NCBI GenBank assembly: GCA_030445275.1
Contig: JAUCSE010000104.1
Span: forward strand, 1-64,000
Direction of reading: 5' to 3'
Length of the DNA: 64,000 nucleotides
From: Mucilaginibacter sp.
Lineage (GTDB): Bacteria; Bacteroidota; Bacteroidia; Sphingobacteriales; Sphingobacteriaceae
Shown: positions 17,414-26,424 of the stretch, piece by piece
Layout of the letters: each line of letters starts with the position of its first letter
Numbering within the stretch: the stretch's first letter is position 1
Program-made: the position numbers and the translations under genes
The notes under the pieces: generated by a model
The model's input: only the letters and a program-made list of their open reading frames with translations
Told to the model about the DNA's origin: nothing
The model's database searches: none

Positions 17414-18904
17414 CTATCTATAAGCTGTTTCATTCCACAAGATCTCATTCCTGAACTGCGAAATATTGGTATCCTTTCCAATCCTCAAAAACTCAATACC
17501 TGCCATAGCTGCAAAATCTTGTATATGTTCCGAAGTAAGATTCTGGCTATAAGCGGTATGATGCGCTCCACCTCCATATATCCAGGCGGCACAACCGGTT
17601 TTCATATCCGGATAAGGTTTCCATAATACCCTGGCAACCGGAAGGTTAGGCAGGTCGTTTTGTGGTTCAACGGCTTCAACCTCGTTAATAAGTAAACGGA
17701 AACGGTTGCCCATATCTATCAAGGCCGCGTTAAGCGCCGGGCCAGATCCTACATTAAACACTAAACGTGCCGGATCGGCCTTGCCACCAATACCCAATGG
17801 GTGCACTTCTAACGAAGCTTTACCGTTAGCCAACGATGCATCAACCTCCAGCATGTGCGAGCCCAGTACCAGCGCATTATTGGGATCAAAGTGGTAAGTA
17901 TAATCTTCCATAAAAGCGTTGCCGCCTGGTAACCCTGCACCCATCACTTTAAATGCACGTACCAGGGCTGCTGTTTTCCAGTCGCCTTCGCCGGCAAAAC
18001 CATAGCCATCGGCCATTAGGCGTTGTGCCGCGATGCCCGGCAGCTGTATCATACCATGCAGGTCTTCGAACGTATCAGAAAAACCTTTAAAGCCACCATC
18101 CACTAAAAACTTACGCAGGCCTATTTCAATTTTTGCAGCCTCATAAACTGAGGCATATTTTGCACCGCCCTTTTTAAGGGATCCATCCATGGTATAAGTT
18201 GCTTCGTACTCATCGGTCAATGCTTTAACTGCCTCGTCGCTTACGGCATTGATCACCGCAACCAGATCACCAATACCGTAGGTATTTACCGAGAAACCGA
18301 ATTTCAGTTCAGCTTCTACCTTGTCGCCATCGGTAACGGCAACAAAGCGCATATTATCGCCAAAGCGGGCAAATTTGGCACCCTGCCAGTCAAACCAGCC
18401 TGCGGCAGCACGGGTCCAGCTGTCTATCTGCTCCAATACCTCCGGATCCTGCCAATGGCCAACCACAACTTTACGGTTAATGCGCATACGCGAAACCATA
18501 AAGCCAAACTCACGATCGCCATGAGCGCTTTGGTTCAGGTTCATAAAATCCATATCGATAGAACTCCATGGGATATCACGGTTAAATTGGGTATGCAGAT
18601 GCAACATTGGTTTTTTAAGGATACTTAACCCACGGATCCACATTTTGGCAGGCGAAAAAGTATGCATCCAGGTAACAATACCGATGCAATTTGGAGCAGT
18701 ATTTGCCTGTTGCAGCGTGGTGTAAATTTCGTCGGTACTTTTAACAACCGGTTTGTAAACCACACGGACCGGAATCTGTTTGGCGCTGTTTAGTCCTGCC
18801 GAAATTTGTTGCGCATGTTCGGCAACCAGTTTTAATGTTTCTTCGCCATACAGGTCCTGGCTTCCGGTAATAAACCAAATTTCAAATGTTTTTAGGTCGA
18901 TCAT
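17414..18904 (-). CDS. araA: L-arabinose isomerase
   Basis: Cytoplasmic enzyme converting L-arabinose to L-ribulose, the first catabolic step. The 496-aa product is the family's usual length. The Mn2+-site and catalytic residues fall at positions equivalent to those of the E. coli enzyme: Glu306 (GEGDWKTA), Glu333 (FMEDYTYHF), His350 (LGSHMLEV) and His449 (GGGAHHTAYS). The N-terminus FEIWFITGSQDLYGEETL is the canonical AraA opening. It lies downstream of the GH27 gene and upstream of the symporter. All three pathway enzymes are in this operon, though not adjacent. Confidence 0.98.
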   Translation of the reverse strand: MIDLKTFEIWFITGSQDLYGEETLKLVAEHAQQISAGLNSAKQIPVRVVYKPVVKSTDEIYTTLQQANTAPNCIGIVTWMHTFSPAKMWIRGLSILKKPMLHLHTQFNRDIPWSSIDMDFMNLNQSAHGDREFGFMVSRMRINRKVVVGHWQDPEVLEQIDSWTRAAAGWFDWQGAKFARFGDNMRFVAVTDGDKVEAELKFGFSVNTYGIGDLVAVINAVSDEAVKALTDEYEATYTMDGSLKKGGAKYASVYEAAKIEIGLRKFLVDGGFKGFSDTFEDLHGMIQLPGIAAQRLMADGYGFAGEGDWKTAALVRAFKVMGAGLPGGNAFMEDYTYHFDPNNALVLGSHMLEVDASLANGKASLEVHPLGIGGKADPARLVFNVGSGPALNAALIDMGNRFRLLINEVEAVEPQNDLPNLPVARVLWKPYPDMKTGCAAWIYGGGAHHTAYSQNLTSEHIQDFAAMAGIEFLRIGKDTNISQFRNEILWNETAYR

Positions 18905-18973
18905 TATGTTAGTTATTGAATTGTTGATTTAGTGAATGTTTTGACCCACTATTTTATTAATTGTTTTAGTTTA

Positions 18974-20344
18974 TTACTTGATTGACGACAGCCTGAACAG
19001 GGCCGCACCGTGTGCATTGATCTTTTGCTGATAATTTGTTTTGTATTGACCGATGTTTTGTTTTTCCCACAGGTCACGAACAGCTATTTTGCCCTTTAAA
19101 CCAACTGCTACAAAGTCGACAGCTACATTTTGCGCGCTGTCACTTATATTGAATAGCGCTACATAGATATCCTTGCTGCCCTGTACGTGCGAGTACCAAA
19201 CCATTGCTCCACCCTTTTTATAGAGTTGGCGTGGATTTTCGCCCTTTTGATTGGTGGCAAGTATTTCATCATTGGTAAACAGCTTTAACTCCAGCTCCCG
19301 GTTTTCGGGCAGGTTGCCACCCAGCATCAGAGGCGAGCGGTATATGCTCCAAAAGGTCATGTGGGTATAAAGCTCATCCTCGGTAAAACGGCTGTAACGC
19401 TCGACACCAACGGGACCGCGTTTTGATAACTTACCAATCTGTATCATATCACAATCTGGCCAGTGACCAGGACCGCCTACACCTTCCCAACTTTTAGCAT
19501 AATCAAACATGTGCAGTATCTCCTTCCAGTTATCCCAAAAGTCATCGGCCATGCGCCACATATTGGCATATTTGGTAGCATGCTCAGCCTGGTTAACCGG
19601 TGTTTCTCCCGGCGATAGGCTTAAAACCACGAGCCTTCCACATTGGTCGATGGCTTTTTTATAACCTTCAACTTCAGCAGTGCTGTAAGGGCGCGACAGG
19701 TCATCTACTTTTATAAAGTCAACTTCCCAAGAGGCGTAAAGCTCCAGCAATGAGTTCAGGTATTCCTGAGCGCCCGGCTTTTTCATATCAAGCCCATACA
19801 TGTGGTTCATCCACGGGCATTTTGAATTGGTATCGGCAATCATATCGGCAGTAATGCCATGGGTACCTTTTACAGGAGATTTTGCCCACACCGCCTGCCT
19901 GGGGATACCACGCATTACATGGATACCAAATTTTAATCCCTGAGCATGAACATAATCACTAAGCGGTTTAAAACCATTACCGCCAAATGCCGAAGGGAAT
20001 TTAGTGGGCTGTGGCGTTAATCTGCCCCATTTATCCATAGTTAACCAGGGTAAGTATGAGCCATCCTGTAATCTTACTTGAAAAGGATTGCCAATATTAC
20101 TGCCCGGCGGGTTATCGTATGACCATAAAAAATCAACCACAATGTATTGCCATCCGTATGGTTTTAAATATTTGGCCATATAATCGGTATTGGCCTTTAC
20201 TTCATCTTCATGTACAGCTGACCCGAAACAATTATAACTGTTCCATCCCATAGGTGGCGTTTCAGCTACGGTTGTTGTTTGGGCTAATGTTCTTGTGCTT
20301 ATAAAGATGCCAGCGGCAAGTACCATCAGATAGCGTAATTTCAT
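18974..20344 (-). CDS. GH27 family enzyme: alpha-galactosidase or beta-L-arabinopyranosidase
   Basis: Retaining exo-glycosidase with a signal peptide (cleavage near TLAQ, residues 19-22). ETPPMGWNSYNCFG (28-41) is the GH27 opening. The nucleophile is Asp214 in FIKVDDLS, where classical alpha-galactosidases have a KYDxC context, and the acid/base is Asp267 or Asp268 in RMADDFWDNW. The C-terminal beta domain ends at ALFRLSSIK. GH27 contains alpha-galactosidases, alpha-N-acetylgalactosaminidases, isomaltodextranases and beta-L-arabinopyranosidases. Lodged between araD and araA, it probably acts on arabinogalactan, RG-I side chains or Ser-linked galactose of extensin. The operon context favours an arabinose- or galactose-releasing role, but the exact specificity is open. 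Confidence 0.88.
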   Translation of the reverse strand: MKLRYLMVLAAGIFISTRTLAQTTTVAETPPMGWNSYNCFGSAVHEDEVKANTDYMAKYLKPYGWQYIVVDFLWSYDNPPGSNIGNPFQVRLQDGSYLPWLTMDKWGRLTPQPTKFPSAFGGNGFKPLSDYVHAQGLKFGIHVMRGIPRQAVWAKSPVKGTHGITADMIADTNSKCPWMNHMYGLDMKKPGAQEYLNSLLELYASWEVDFIKVDDLSRPYSTAEVEGYKKAIDQCGRLVVLSLSPGETPVNQAEHATKYANMWRMADDFWDNWKEILHMFDYAKSWEGVGGPGHWPDCDMIQIGKLSKRGPVGVERYSRFTEDELYTHMTFWSIYRSPLMLGGNLPENRELELKLFTNDEILATNQKGENPRQLYKKGGAMVWYSHVQGSKDIYVALFNISDSAQNVAVDFVAVGLKGKIAVRDLWEKQNIGQYKTNYQQKINAHGAALFRLSSIK

Positions 20345-20369
20345 GTAATTGTATATTGTTAATGTGGCT

Positions 20370-21068
20370 TTATTGACCGTAATAAGAATCAGGTCCGTGT
20401 TTGCGTTCGTAATGCTTTTTGATCAGCGCATCTTTTAAGCGGGGAACATAATTGTCTATCTGTTCTGTTAAATGAGCCATTTGTGCAACGGCCTCTAAAA
20501 CGGCGCTATTGTAAACCGCCTTTTGAGCTGTTTTACCCCAGGTAAAGGGTGCATGGTTACCTACCAGTATCATTTCAACCTCCTTATAATCAAGGCCGTT
20601 CTCCTTAAAGCAATCCATTATTTGGTGACCTGTTTGGTACTCATAATCCCCCGCTATCAGTTCATCGCTCATGGGCGGTGCGCAAGGTATATCAACCGTT
20701 AAATGATCGGCATGGGTTGTACCGAAAATCGGGATGCAGCGCTGTGCCTGTGCCCATGCCGTAGCATAGGTAGAATGGGTGTGCACAATACCGTTAATAC
20801 CCTCCCAGTGTTTATAAAGCACAGCATGTGTTTTAGTATCGCTTGATGCCCTCAGGTCACCTTCTATGGTATTACCATCAAAATCAACGATCACCATTTT
20901 CTCGGGAGTCAACTCCTCATAAGGAACGCCACTCGGCTTAATAGCAAAAATACCCAATTCCCGGTCGGCGGCACTCACATTACCAAAGGTAAACAGCACC
21001 AGCCCAAGCTTTGGCAGCTGCATATTGGTTTCATAAGCAGTTTGCTTAATATGTTGATACTTGCTCAT
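20370..21068 (-). CDS. araD: L-ribulose-5-phosphate 4-epimerase
   Basis: Class II aldolase-fold zinc enzyme that converts L-ribulose 5-phosphate to D-xylulose 5-phosphate, sending arabinose carbon into the pentose phosphate pathway. Zinc ligands His96 and His98 (GIVHTHSTYAT) and His172 (VGNHAPFTWG) match E. coli His95/His97/His171. The catalytic Asp121 (THADHLT) and the C-terminal tyrosine Tyr229 (DSYYGQ) are also present. 232 aa equals the family length. The gene starts 5 bp after the araB stop, so the two are coupled. Confidence 0.97.
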   Translation of the reverse strand: MSKYQHIKQTAYETNMQLPKLGLVLFTFGNVSAADRELGIFAIKPSGVPYEELTPEKMVIVDFDGNTIEGDLRASSDTKTHAVLYKHWEGINGIVHTHSTYATAWAQAQRCIPIFGTTHADHLTVDIPCAPPMSDELIAGDYEYQTGHQIMDCFKENGLDYKEVEMILVGNHAPFTWGKTAQKAVYNSAVLEAVAQMAHLTEQIDNYVPRLKDALIKKHYERKHGPDSYYGQ

Positions 21069-21073
21069 TGGTT

Positions 21074-22780
21074 TTAAATGTTTTGAAGTTCCGGACTATG
21101 TTTTTCTGACACCTGCCCGGCCACAAACTTGCCTAAGCTGTTGTATTGATTATACCGCTGCTGGTAAATATCATGCAGCGCATTATTGGGTTCATAAACC
21201 ACATCAAACCCGCGGCCCATGGCGGCCATAGCCTCTTCAACTGTTGGATAAATGCCTGCCACAACAGCAGCAAACATGGCTGCACCCAGGGCACAGGTAT
21301 GTTTAAATTGGTGTATGCGGATAGGCATGCCCAATACATCGGCCATCATTTGCATAACAAAGGGCGATTTTTTAGCCACCCCTCCAATGCCGATGATCCC
21401 TTTTACCGGGATACCTTCGCTTATAAAACGATCAACAATACTTTTAGCTCCAAAACAGGTGGCTTCGGCCAGAGCGCGGAATACCCGCGGTGCATCACTA
21501 CCCAAACCTAAGCCGGTTATGGCACCTTTAAGTTCCTGGTTAGCATCAGGCGTACGGCGGCCATTAAACCAGTCAATGGCCAGCTCATTGCTTTCCTGAA
21601 TAGGTAGCAAAGCAGCCTGCCTGCTTAGTTCAGGAATGATTAGTTCGGTTATTTCTTCCTTCAGGGTTTCTGCAGTTGCAGCATCAATTACTTTGGATTG
21701 TGACAGCAGGTTATTTAACGGCCATGAAAGTATATTTTTGAACCAGGCGTAAGTATCGCCAAAGGCCGACTGACCAGCTTCCAGACCGGCCATACCGGGA
21801 ATAACGGAACCGTTAACCTGCCCGCAAATACCGCGTACCAGCTTGCCTTTTATTTCGGCAGATGGAGCAACCAGTATATCGCAGGTTGATGTGCCCATTA
21901 CCTTACTCAGGTGATAAGGTTCAATTTGCCCGCCTACTGCTCCCATGTGTGCATCAAAAGCTCCTGTGCCCACTACCACATCGGTTGACAGGCCCAATCT
22001 TTTTGCCCATGCTGCACTTAGGTTACCGGCAGCCTCATCGGCAGTATAGGTATCCTGGTATAATTTATCGGTAAAACCAGCTAATAAAGGATCAAGCGAC
22101 GAAAAGAACTCATCAGGCGGCAAACCATCAAATTCTTCGGCCCAAAGGGCTTTATGACCGGCCGAACAGCGCCCGCGTTTCATGGCGGTAACATCTGTAC
22201 CACCGGTTAGCAGGAAAGGTACCCAGTCGCAATGCTCCACCCATGAAGCCGTTGCTTCCCTTACAGTCTCATCGGCCCTTAATACATGCAGCAATTTGGC
22301 CCAAAACCATTCGGACGAGTAGATACCGCCTACATATTTCAGATAGTTTGTATCAAATTTGGTGGCATGCTCATTGATCTGAGCGGCTTCCTGAACACCA
22401 GTATGATCTTTCCACAATACGAACATGGCATTGGGATTGGTTTCAAAGCCTGGTGTAAGGGCTAGTGGTGTACCACTACGGTCAACTGCCACAGGGGTTG
22501 AGCCGGTAGTATCAACAGAAATTCCTTTTATATTTTTGGCGATGGCCTGGCCCCCGGCCTGTGCTATACAATCTTTAATAGTAGCTTCAAGGCCATCTAT
22601 ATAATCCTGTGGATGCTGCCTGAACTGGTTTGCAGCCGGTTCGCAAAACAAGCCGGAACGCCAGCGCGGATATTCAAAAACTGACGAAGCTACTTCCTCG
22701 CCATTTGAGGCATTCACAATAACGGAGCGAACAGAATCTGATCCATAATCAACACCGATCACTAATTGGTTTTTGCTCAT
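21074..22780 (-). CDS. araB: Ribulokinase
   Basis: FGGY-family kinase that phosphorylates L-ribulose to L-ribulose 5-phosphate with ATP. The N-terminal phosphate-binding loop is GVDYGSDSVRSVIVN (9-23). ISVDTTGSTPVAVD (86-99), LWKDHT and the second nucleotide-site segment KVMGTSTCDI follow, and the C-terminal domain has GIGGVAKKSPFVMQMMADVLG. 568 aa is typical of AraB. It is the first gene of the leftward operon. A dyad operator candidate (22794-22808) lies 13 bp before its start codon, a position where a bound repressor would block transcription. Confidence 0.97.
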   Translation of the reverse strand: MSKNQLVIGVDYGSDSVRSVIVNASNGEEVASSVFEYPRWRSGLFCEPAANQFRQHPQDYIDGLEATIKDCIAQAGGQAIAKNIKGISVDTTGSTPVAVDRSGTPLALTPGFETNPNAMFVLWKDHTGVQEAAQINEHATKFDTNYLKYVGGIYSSEWFWAKLLHVLRADETVREATASWVEHCDWVPFLLTGGTDVTAMKRGRCSAGHKALWAEEFDGLPPDEFFSSLDPLLAGFTDKLYQDTYTADEAAGNLSAAWAKRLGLSTDVVVGTGAFDAHMGAVGGQIEPYHLSKVMGTSTCDILVAPSAEIKGKLVRGICGQVNGSVIPGMAGLEAGQSAFGDTYAWFKNILSWPLNNLLSQSKVIDAATAETLKEEITELIIPELSRQAALLPIQESNELAIDWFNGRRTPDANQELKGAITGLGLGSDAPRVFRALAEATCFGAKSIVDRFISEGIPVKGIIGIGGVAKKSPFVMQMMADVLGMPIRIHQFKHTCALGAAMFAAVVAGIYPTVEEAMAAMGRGFDVVYEPNNALHDIYQQRYNQYNSLGKFVAGQVSEKHSPELQNI

Positions 22781-22793
22781 AAATTATAATTGA

Positions 22794-22808
22794 TTGTCAA
22801 AAGAACAC
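22794..22808. promoter_or_regulatory. Dyad operator candidate, site 1 (araB)
   Basis: TTGTCAAAAGAACAC fits KTGTY-N5-AACAM and matches the site at 59325-59339 (GTGTCAAACAAACAC) at 12 of 15 positions. It ends 13 bp before the araB start. The binding protein is unknown. Confidence 0.5.
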
Positions 22809-22970
22809 TTATTTTTTTATAAAAAGAAATTTTTACTCTTTTTTATAATTTCTTCTATAATATATCGATTTACTGTCCTCAAAAAACTGTATATCAGTTA
22901 ATGATAAAATTTATTTCACTCTTCAAATAAATCCATTTAAAATTAGTGTAATTTGAACATTAATTTAATA

Positions 22971-23252
22971 CCTCACCTAAACGGCGAAGCCCTCATGTAA
23001 TAATCCTCTCCAAAGGAGAGGACTTTAAATTGCAAATTCATTTTAAGCCCTTCTCCTTTGAGTAATAGCCCATAAGAAAGACATTTCTACAAAAAGGGTG
23101 TCATGCTGAGCTCCGTCGATGCATCGTGGGCAAGCCTCTGCGCTCGACCCTTCGACGGAGCTCAGGGTGACAGCCCCCTTTTGGTCATTATTCGTTCGTC
23201 ATGTCTATTGATGGGCTATTACTCTCCTTTGGAGAAGGGGTGGGATGAGGTT
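22971..23252. repeat. Composite nested palindrome (foldback element)
   Basis: Three nested inverted repeats share one centre. The inner pair is TGTCATGCTGAGCTCCGTCGA (23099-23119, two mismatches) with TCGACGGAGCTCAGGGTGACA (23152-23172). The middle pair is AGTAATAGCCCATAAGAAAG (starting 23061) with the near-complement at 23201-23223. Outer perfect hairpins are CCTCTCCAAAGGAGAGG (23005-23021) and CTCCTTTGGAG (23224-23234). No ORF within it is credible. It may be a MITE-like insertion built from several repeat units, and may also serve as a terminator for the GH43 gene ending at 23262. Confidence 0.8.
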
Positions 23253-23261
23253 TTCCATTCT

Positions 23262-24761
23262 TTACTGTTTCTTTTTACCCCATATAGCCGTGCCTGCATT
23301 ATCCAAACCAGTAAAAATAATGGTGGAGGTTATTTTATTTTCCCAATCGCGTTCACGCTCTGCTTTTAGTTTATAAGTATCGCCGTTATTATACTTTAAG
23401 GTTATCCATGGCGCACTGTAAGTCCATTTATCACCGGCATTTCCGTTGATGCTACCACTTGCATCCAACGTAAAACTTACTGCTGTTTGAAAATCGGGCG
23501 ATACCTGCTCATCTGCATAACCGGGCACTACGTGATAATTCAACGTGATTTTTTCATAGGTGCCGGCTACATCGGCAGCGGTAATGGCCATTTGGGCTAC
23601 GTTTGCATACCTTTCGGGCGATACGATTGGCCAGCCCTCTGCAGTCCATGATATTTTACGTACGTGCAGATCCATGTAATAGGAGTTTACACCCGGCCTT
23701 GCCTGATGGGCCATAAAATATTGCCCATTGCCATCATCAAAAACAGCACAATGCCCGGTGCCCTGCCAGCCGCTTTGATTGGCAAACTGATAAGGCGCCA
23801 GTATCATGGGGCCATGATCTTCATTTGTGTTCAGGTCATGGCCTTTATAATCATAAAATGGCCCTGTCGGACTCTCGCCCCTGCCTACCCTTACATTGTA
23901 CTTGGTTTGAAGCCAGTCGTATGATATAAACAGGAAATATTTTTTCAGATCAGGATTATAGATCACCTCTGCAGCTTCAATATTGCCATTGTATTTGCCT
24001 GCTGTAAAACCCCTGTTGGCAATCCTTTTGCCTTTATCGCCTGATGCGGCGGCCAAACCGGTCGTTGGATTAAGCTTTAAAATATAGATCCCATCCCAGG
24101 CCGAGCCATAATACATATACTGCTCGCCGCTGCCGGTGACTATTACCGTTGGATCAATGGCATTGGTTTGTATGCTGGCATCATTAGCGGATGTCACTAC
24201 CAGGTCTTTCTCAGTCCAGGGACCTTCAGGCGATGTAGCGGTTGCCATGCCTATAACACTCAATCGCGGAACAGCCGAAGACAGCGAATAATACAAGCGA
24301 TACTCTGAACCAACCTTCATTACATAAGGAGCCCATAGTGCGTTAAAAGCAGTACCGCCCAGGTTTTTTATAAAAGCAGCACCTTTTGCCGGGAAGGCAT
24401 CAAATACCCAACCCACATATTGCCATTGCACCAGGTCCTTGGATTTGCGGATCTGCAAACCGGGTCTTACATCAGTACCAAAGGCAACATCAGTACTATA
24501 GCTGTAATAGTAATCGCCAAATTTTTTGATGGATGGATCATGCACGTTATATACAGTCCATTGCTGATAGGTGGCAAACGATGCAACATCTGCATAAGTA
24601 TCATTAATGGAATTGATATCAAACGCTGTTGTTGCCGGTTGTTTTACAACAACAGTATCGGTTGATTTTGACCCGGTATTTTCTTTTTTACATGCGCTCA
24701 ATAAGCCTACTGCCAAAAAAAGTGACATAAAAAGCCCTTTTGATCTATTTATATTTTTCAT
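23262..24761 (-). CDS. GH43 endo-arabinanase lipoprotein with C-terminal beta domain
   Basis: Surface or outer-membrane-anchored endo-alpha-1,5-arabinanase. The lipobox LLSAC places Cys24 at the mature N-terminus. The GH43 propeller covers about residues 65-395, with Asp75 (VHDPSI), Asp203 (NAIDPTVIV) and Glu262 (NIEAAEVI) as the catalytic set; GSAWDGIYIL and GTGHCAVFDD are endo-arabinanase landmarks. Residues about 400-499 form an extra all-beta domain like the C-terminal module of Bacillus-type two-domain arabinanases. As last gene of the sigma/FecR/SusC/SusD operon it probably makes the first cut at the cell surface, feeding oligosaccharides to the adjacent SusC/D. Confidence 0.93.
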   Translation of the reverse strand: MKNINRSKGLFMSLFLAVGLLSACKKENTGSKSTDTVVVKQPATTAFDINSINDTYADVASFATYQQWTVYNVHDPSIKKFGDYYYSYSTDVAFGTDVRPGLQIRKSKDLVQWQYVGWVFDAFPAKGAAFIKNLGGTAFNALWAPYVMKVGSEYRLYYSLSSAVPRLSVIGMATATSPEGPWTEKDLVVTSANDASIQTNAIDPTVIVTGSGEQYMYYGSAWDGIYILKLNPTTGLAAASGDKGKRIANRGFTAGKYNGNIEAAEVIYNPDLKKYFLFISYDWLQTKYNVRVGRGESPTGPFYDYKGHDLNTNEDHGPMILAPYQFANQSGWQGTGHCAVFDDGNGQYFMAHQARPGVNSYYMDLHVRKISWTAEGWPIVSPERYANVAQMAITAADVAGTYEKITLNYHVVPGYADEQVSPDFQTAVSFTLDASGSINGNAGDKWTYSAPWITLKYNNGDTYKLKAERERDWENKITSTIIFTGLDNAGTAIWGKKKQ

Positions 24762-24831
24762 AGGATAGTTTTTTTACTAACTATTTAGCCTAACTCCCTT
24801 CCGGTTTGTTAACCGAAAGGGAGATCAAACT

Positions 24832-26394
24832 TTAGTTGGCAGGGTTAGGTTTCAAATTTTTGTTTAGATCAAGCTCGGTTTGCGGGATCGGTAAATACTC
24901 ATTACCGGGTGTCCAGGTTTTAAAATCATCATCATGCGTTCTCAGCTCTGCCAGCTTATCAGCTTTATACAGCCAGCCCCAGCGGATGATATCATTGATA
25001 CGCTGCGCCTCGATAGCAAACTCCAATGCCCTTTCATGCCCTAATTGTTCGCGCATATCGGCCTGGCTCATGCCGGGTTTTGTAGTAGCCAGACTAGGCA
25101 GGTTAGCCCTGTCCCTAACCTTTTGTATGTAAGGATAGGCCGCTGCTGTTTGGCCCAGTTCGTTCAAGGCCTCGGCATACATCAACAGCACATCAGAATA
25201 CCTTAAAACACGATAGTTAATACCGGAATTTTCAATTCCATTGTTTTCATTGGTAAAGCCCGGGATACCATCATGGGTATATTTACGGGGATAAATATTG
25301 GTTTTAGGATTAAGCCACGGCGCGAAATAAGCCAGCTCAGATACACCAGGCTCATAAGAGGCAATGGTAGCCAGCAATCGTGGGTCAAGCTTGCCATCAA
25401 CTGTTTTTTCTTTCTTAAACTCATCATATATCCAGCGGGTAGGCAAAAAGTCTGAATAACCAAAACCTTCCATAGCATAAGTATGGCCAATTGACGATAC
25501 CTGTTTCCAGTTGGCATTTGGCTCGCCGCCATAATTACCTACTGTACCGCCTACTGTAGCCGGATCGGCAAACTGCACTTCGAATAACGACTCGGCATTA
25601 TTTTCATTGGTGGGTTTAAAATTGTCTCTGAAATCGGTCATCAGACTATAAATATTTAACTCCGGACCATCAATGAGCTGCTTAAACTGATTGGCGGCAT
25701 CTTGCCATCTTTGACGGTATAAATAGGCCTTGCCCAGCAAACCTACAGCTGCACCTTTAGTGGCCCGCCCTTTCTGGCCCTGATCTGATCCGCTAACATT
25801 ATCATAGCTTACAGGCAGCATGGTAATTGCCTTCTGAAAATCGGCATATATCTGGTTCCACAGATCATCCTCACTTGCTGTTGGCGGATAGTAAGCATCC
25901 TGGTCTTTGGGTACAGTTAAAATAAGCGGCACCACCTTGTAGGTGCGCGCCAGGTTAAAATAAGCCAGCGCTCTTAAAAAATAAGCCTGCCCCAATAAAC
26001 GTGTTTTTAATCCCTCGTTCATGGTTATATCGGGCACATTGGTTAAAACCTGGTTTGTTCTGTATACCCATTGATAGTGCTGGGCCCATACCCATTGCAC
26101 CGGCCCAGATGTGGTAGGAATGGTAAAATTGGACACCTGGACAAGATCGCCCCAGGGACTATCGCCCTTAAAATCATCTCCGCGGCCATCCGTTAATGCA
26201 GGAAACATCCGCATGTAGCTGCCATCCTGTATCATACTGTTATAAATGGCTACCACCCCGGCAGTGGCATCGGCTTCTGTTTTCCAATACTGGACTGATG
26301 TTTGCGCATTAGGGTTTTGAAGGTTGAGTTTTTTATCGCAGCCCAATAGCGATGCCGCTAATATTAGTATAGTGATATATCTAAAAATTTTCAT
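24832..26394 (-). CDS. SusD/RagB-family lipoprotein (arabinan module)
   Basis: Glycan-binding outer-membrane lipoprotein paired with the SusC encoded 30 bp upstream. The signal ends in SLLGC with Cys19. LKTRLLGQAYFLRALAYFNLARTYKVVPLI (near 129-158) is the SusD helical core. LLMYAEALNELGQ and LGHERALEFAIEAQRINDIIRWG are the conserved C-terminal segments, and the end is EYLPIPQTELDLN...NPAN. 520 aa is typical. Between SusC and a surface endo-arabinanase, it most likely binds arabinan oligosaccharides. Confidence 0.95.
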   Translation of the reverse strand: MKIFRYITILILAASLLGCDKKLNLQNPNAQTSVQYWKTEADATAGVVAIYNSMIQDGSYMRMFPALTDGRGDDFKGDSPWGDLVQVSNFTIPTTSGPVQWVWAQHYQWVYRTNQVLTNVPDITMNEGLKTRLLGQAYFLRALAYFNLARTYKVVPLILTVPKDQDAYYPPTASEDDLWNQIYADFQKAITMLPVSYDNVSGSDQGQKGRATKGAAVGLLGKAYLYRQRWQDAANQFKQLIDGPELNIYSLMTDFRDNFKPTNENNAESLFEVQFADPATVGGTVGNYGGEPNANWKQVSSIGHTYAMEGFGYSDFLPTRWIYDEFKKEKTVDGKLDPRLLATIASYEPGVSELAYFAPWLNPKTNIYPRKYTHDGIPGFTNENNGIENSGINYRVLRYSDVLLMYAEALNELGQTAAAYPYIQKVRDRANLPSLATTKPGMSQADMREQLGHERALEFAIEAQRINDIIRWGWLYKADKLAELRTHDDDFKTWTPGNEYLPIPQTELDLNKNLKPNPAN

Positions 26395-26424
26395 GTTGAT
26401 TCAATTAACTGTGTAAACAACTTA

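Larger units (their letters stand above)
22781..23261. promoter_or_regulatory. araB promoter region and composite foldback
   Basis: The first ~190 bp upstream of araB (22781-22970) are AT-rich and must hold the operon promoter. I see no clean TAnnTTTG box on the minus strand. The dyad site at 22794-22808 is the one clear regulatory signal. The rest (22971-23252) is a composite palindrome, listed separately, that ends just after the stop of the GH43 lipoprotein gene and probably isolates the two leftward transcription units. I found no gene here. Confidence 0.6.

Noticed and set aside
23103..23369. 88-aa rightward frame
   Set aside because: It lies inside the composite foldback and runs antisense into the GH43 gene.
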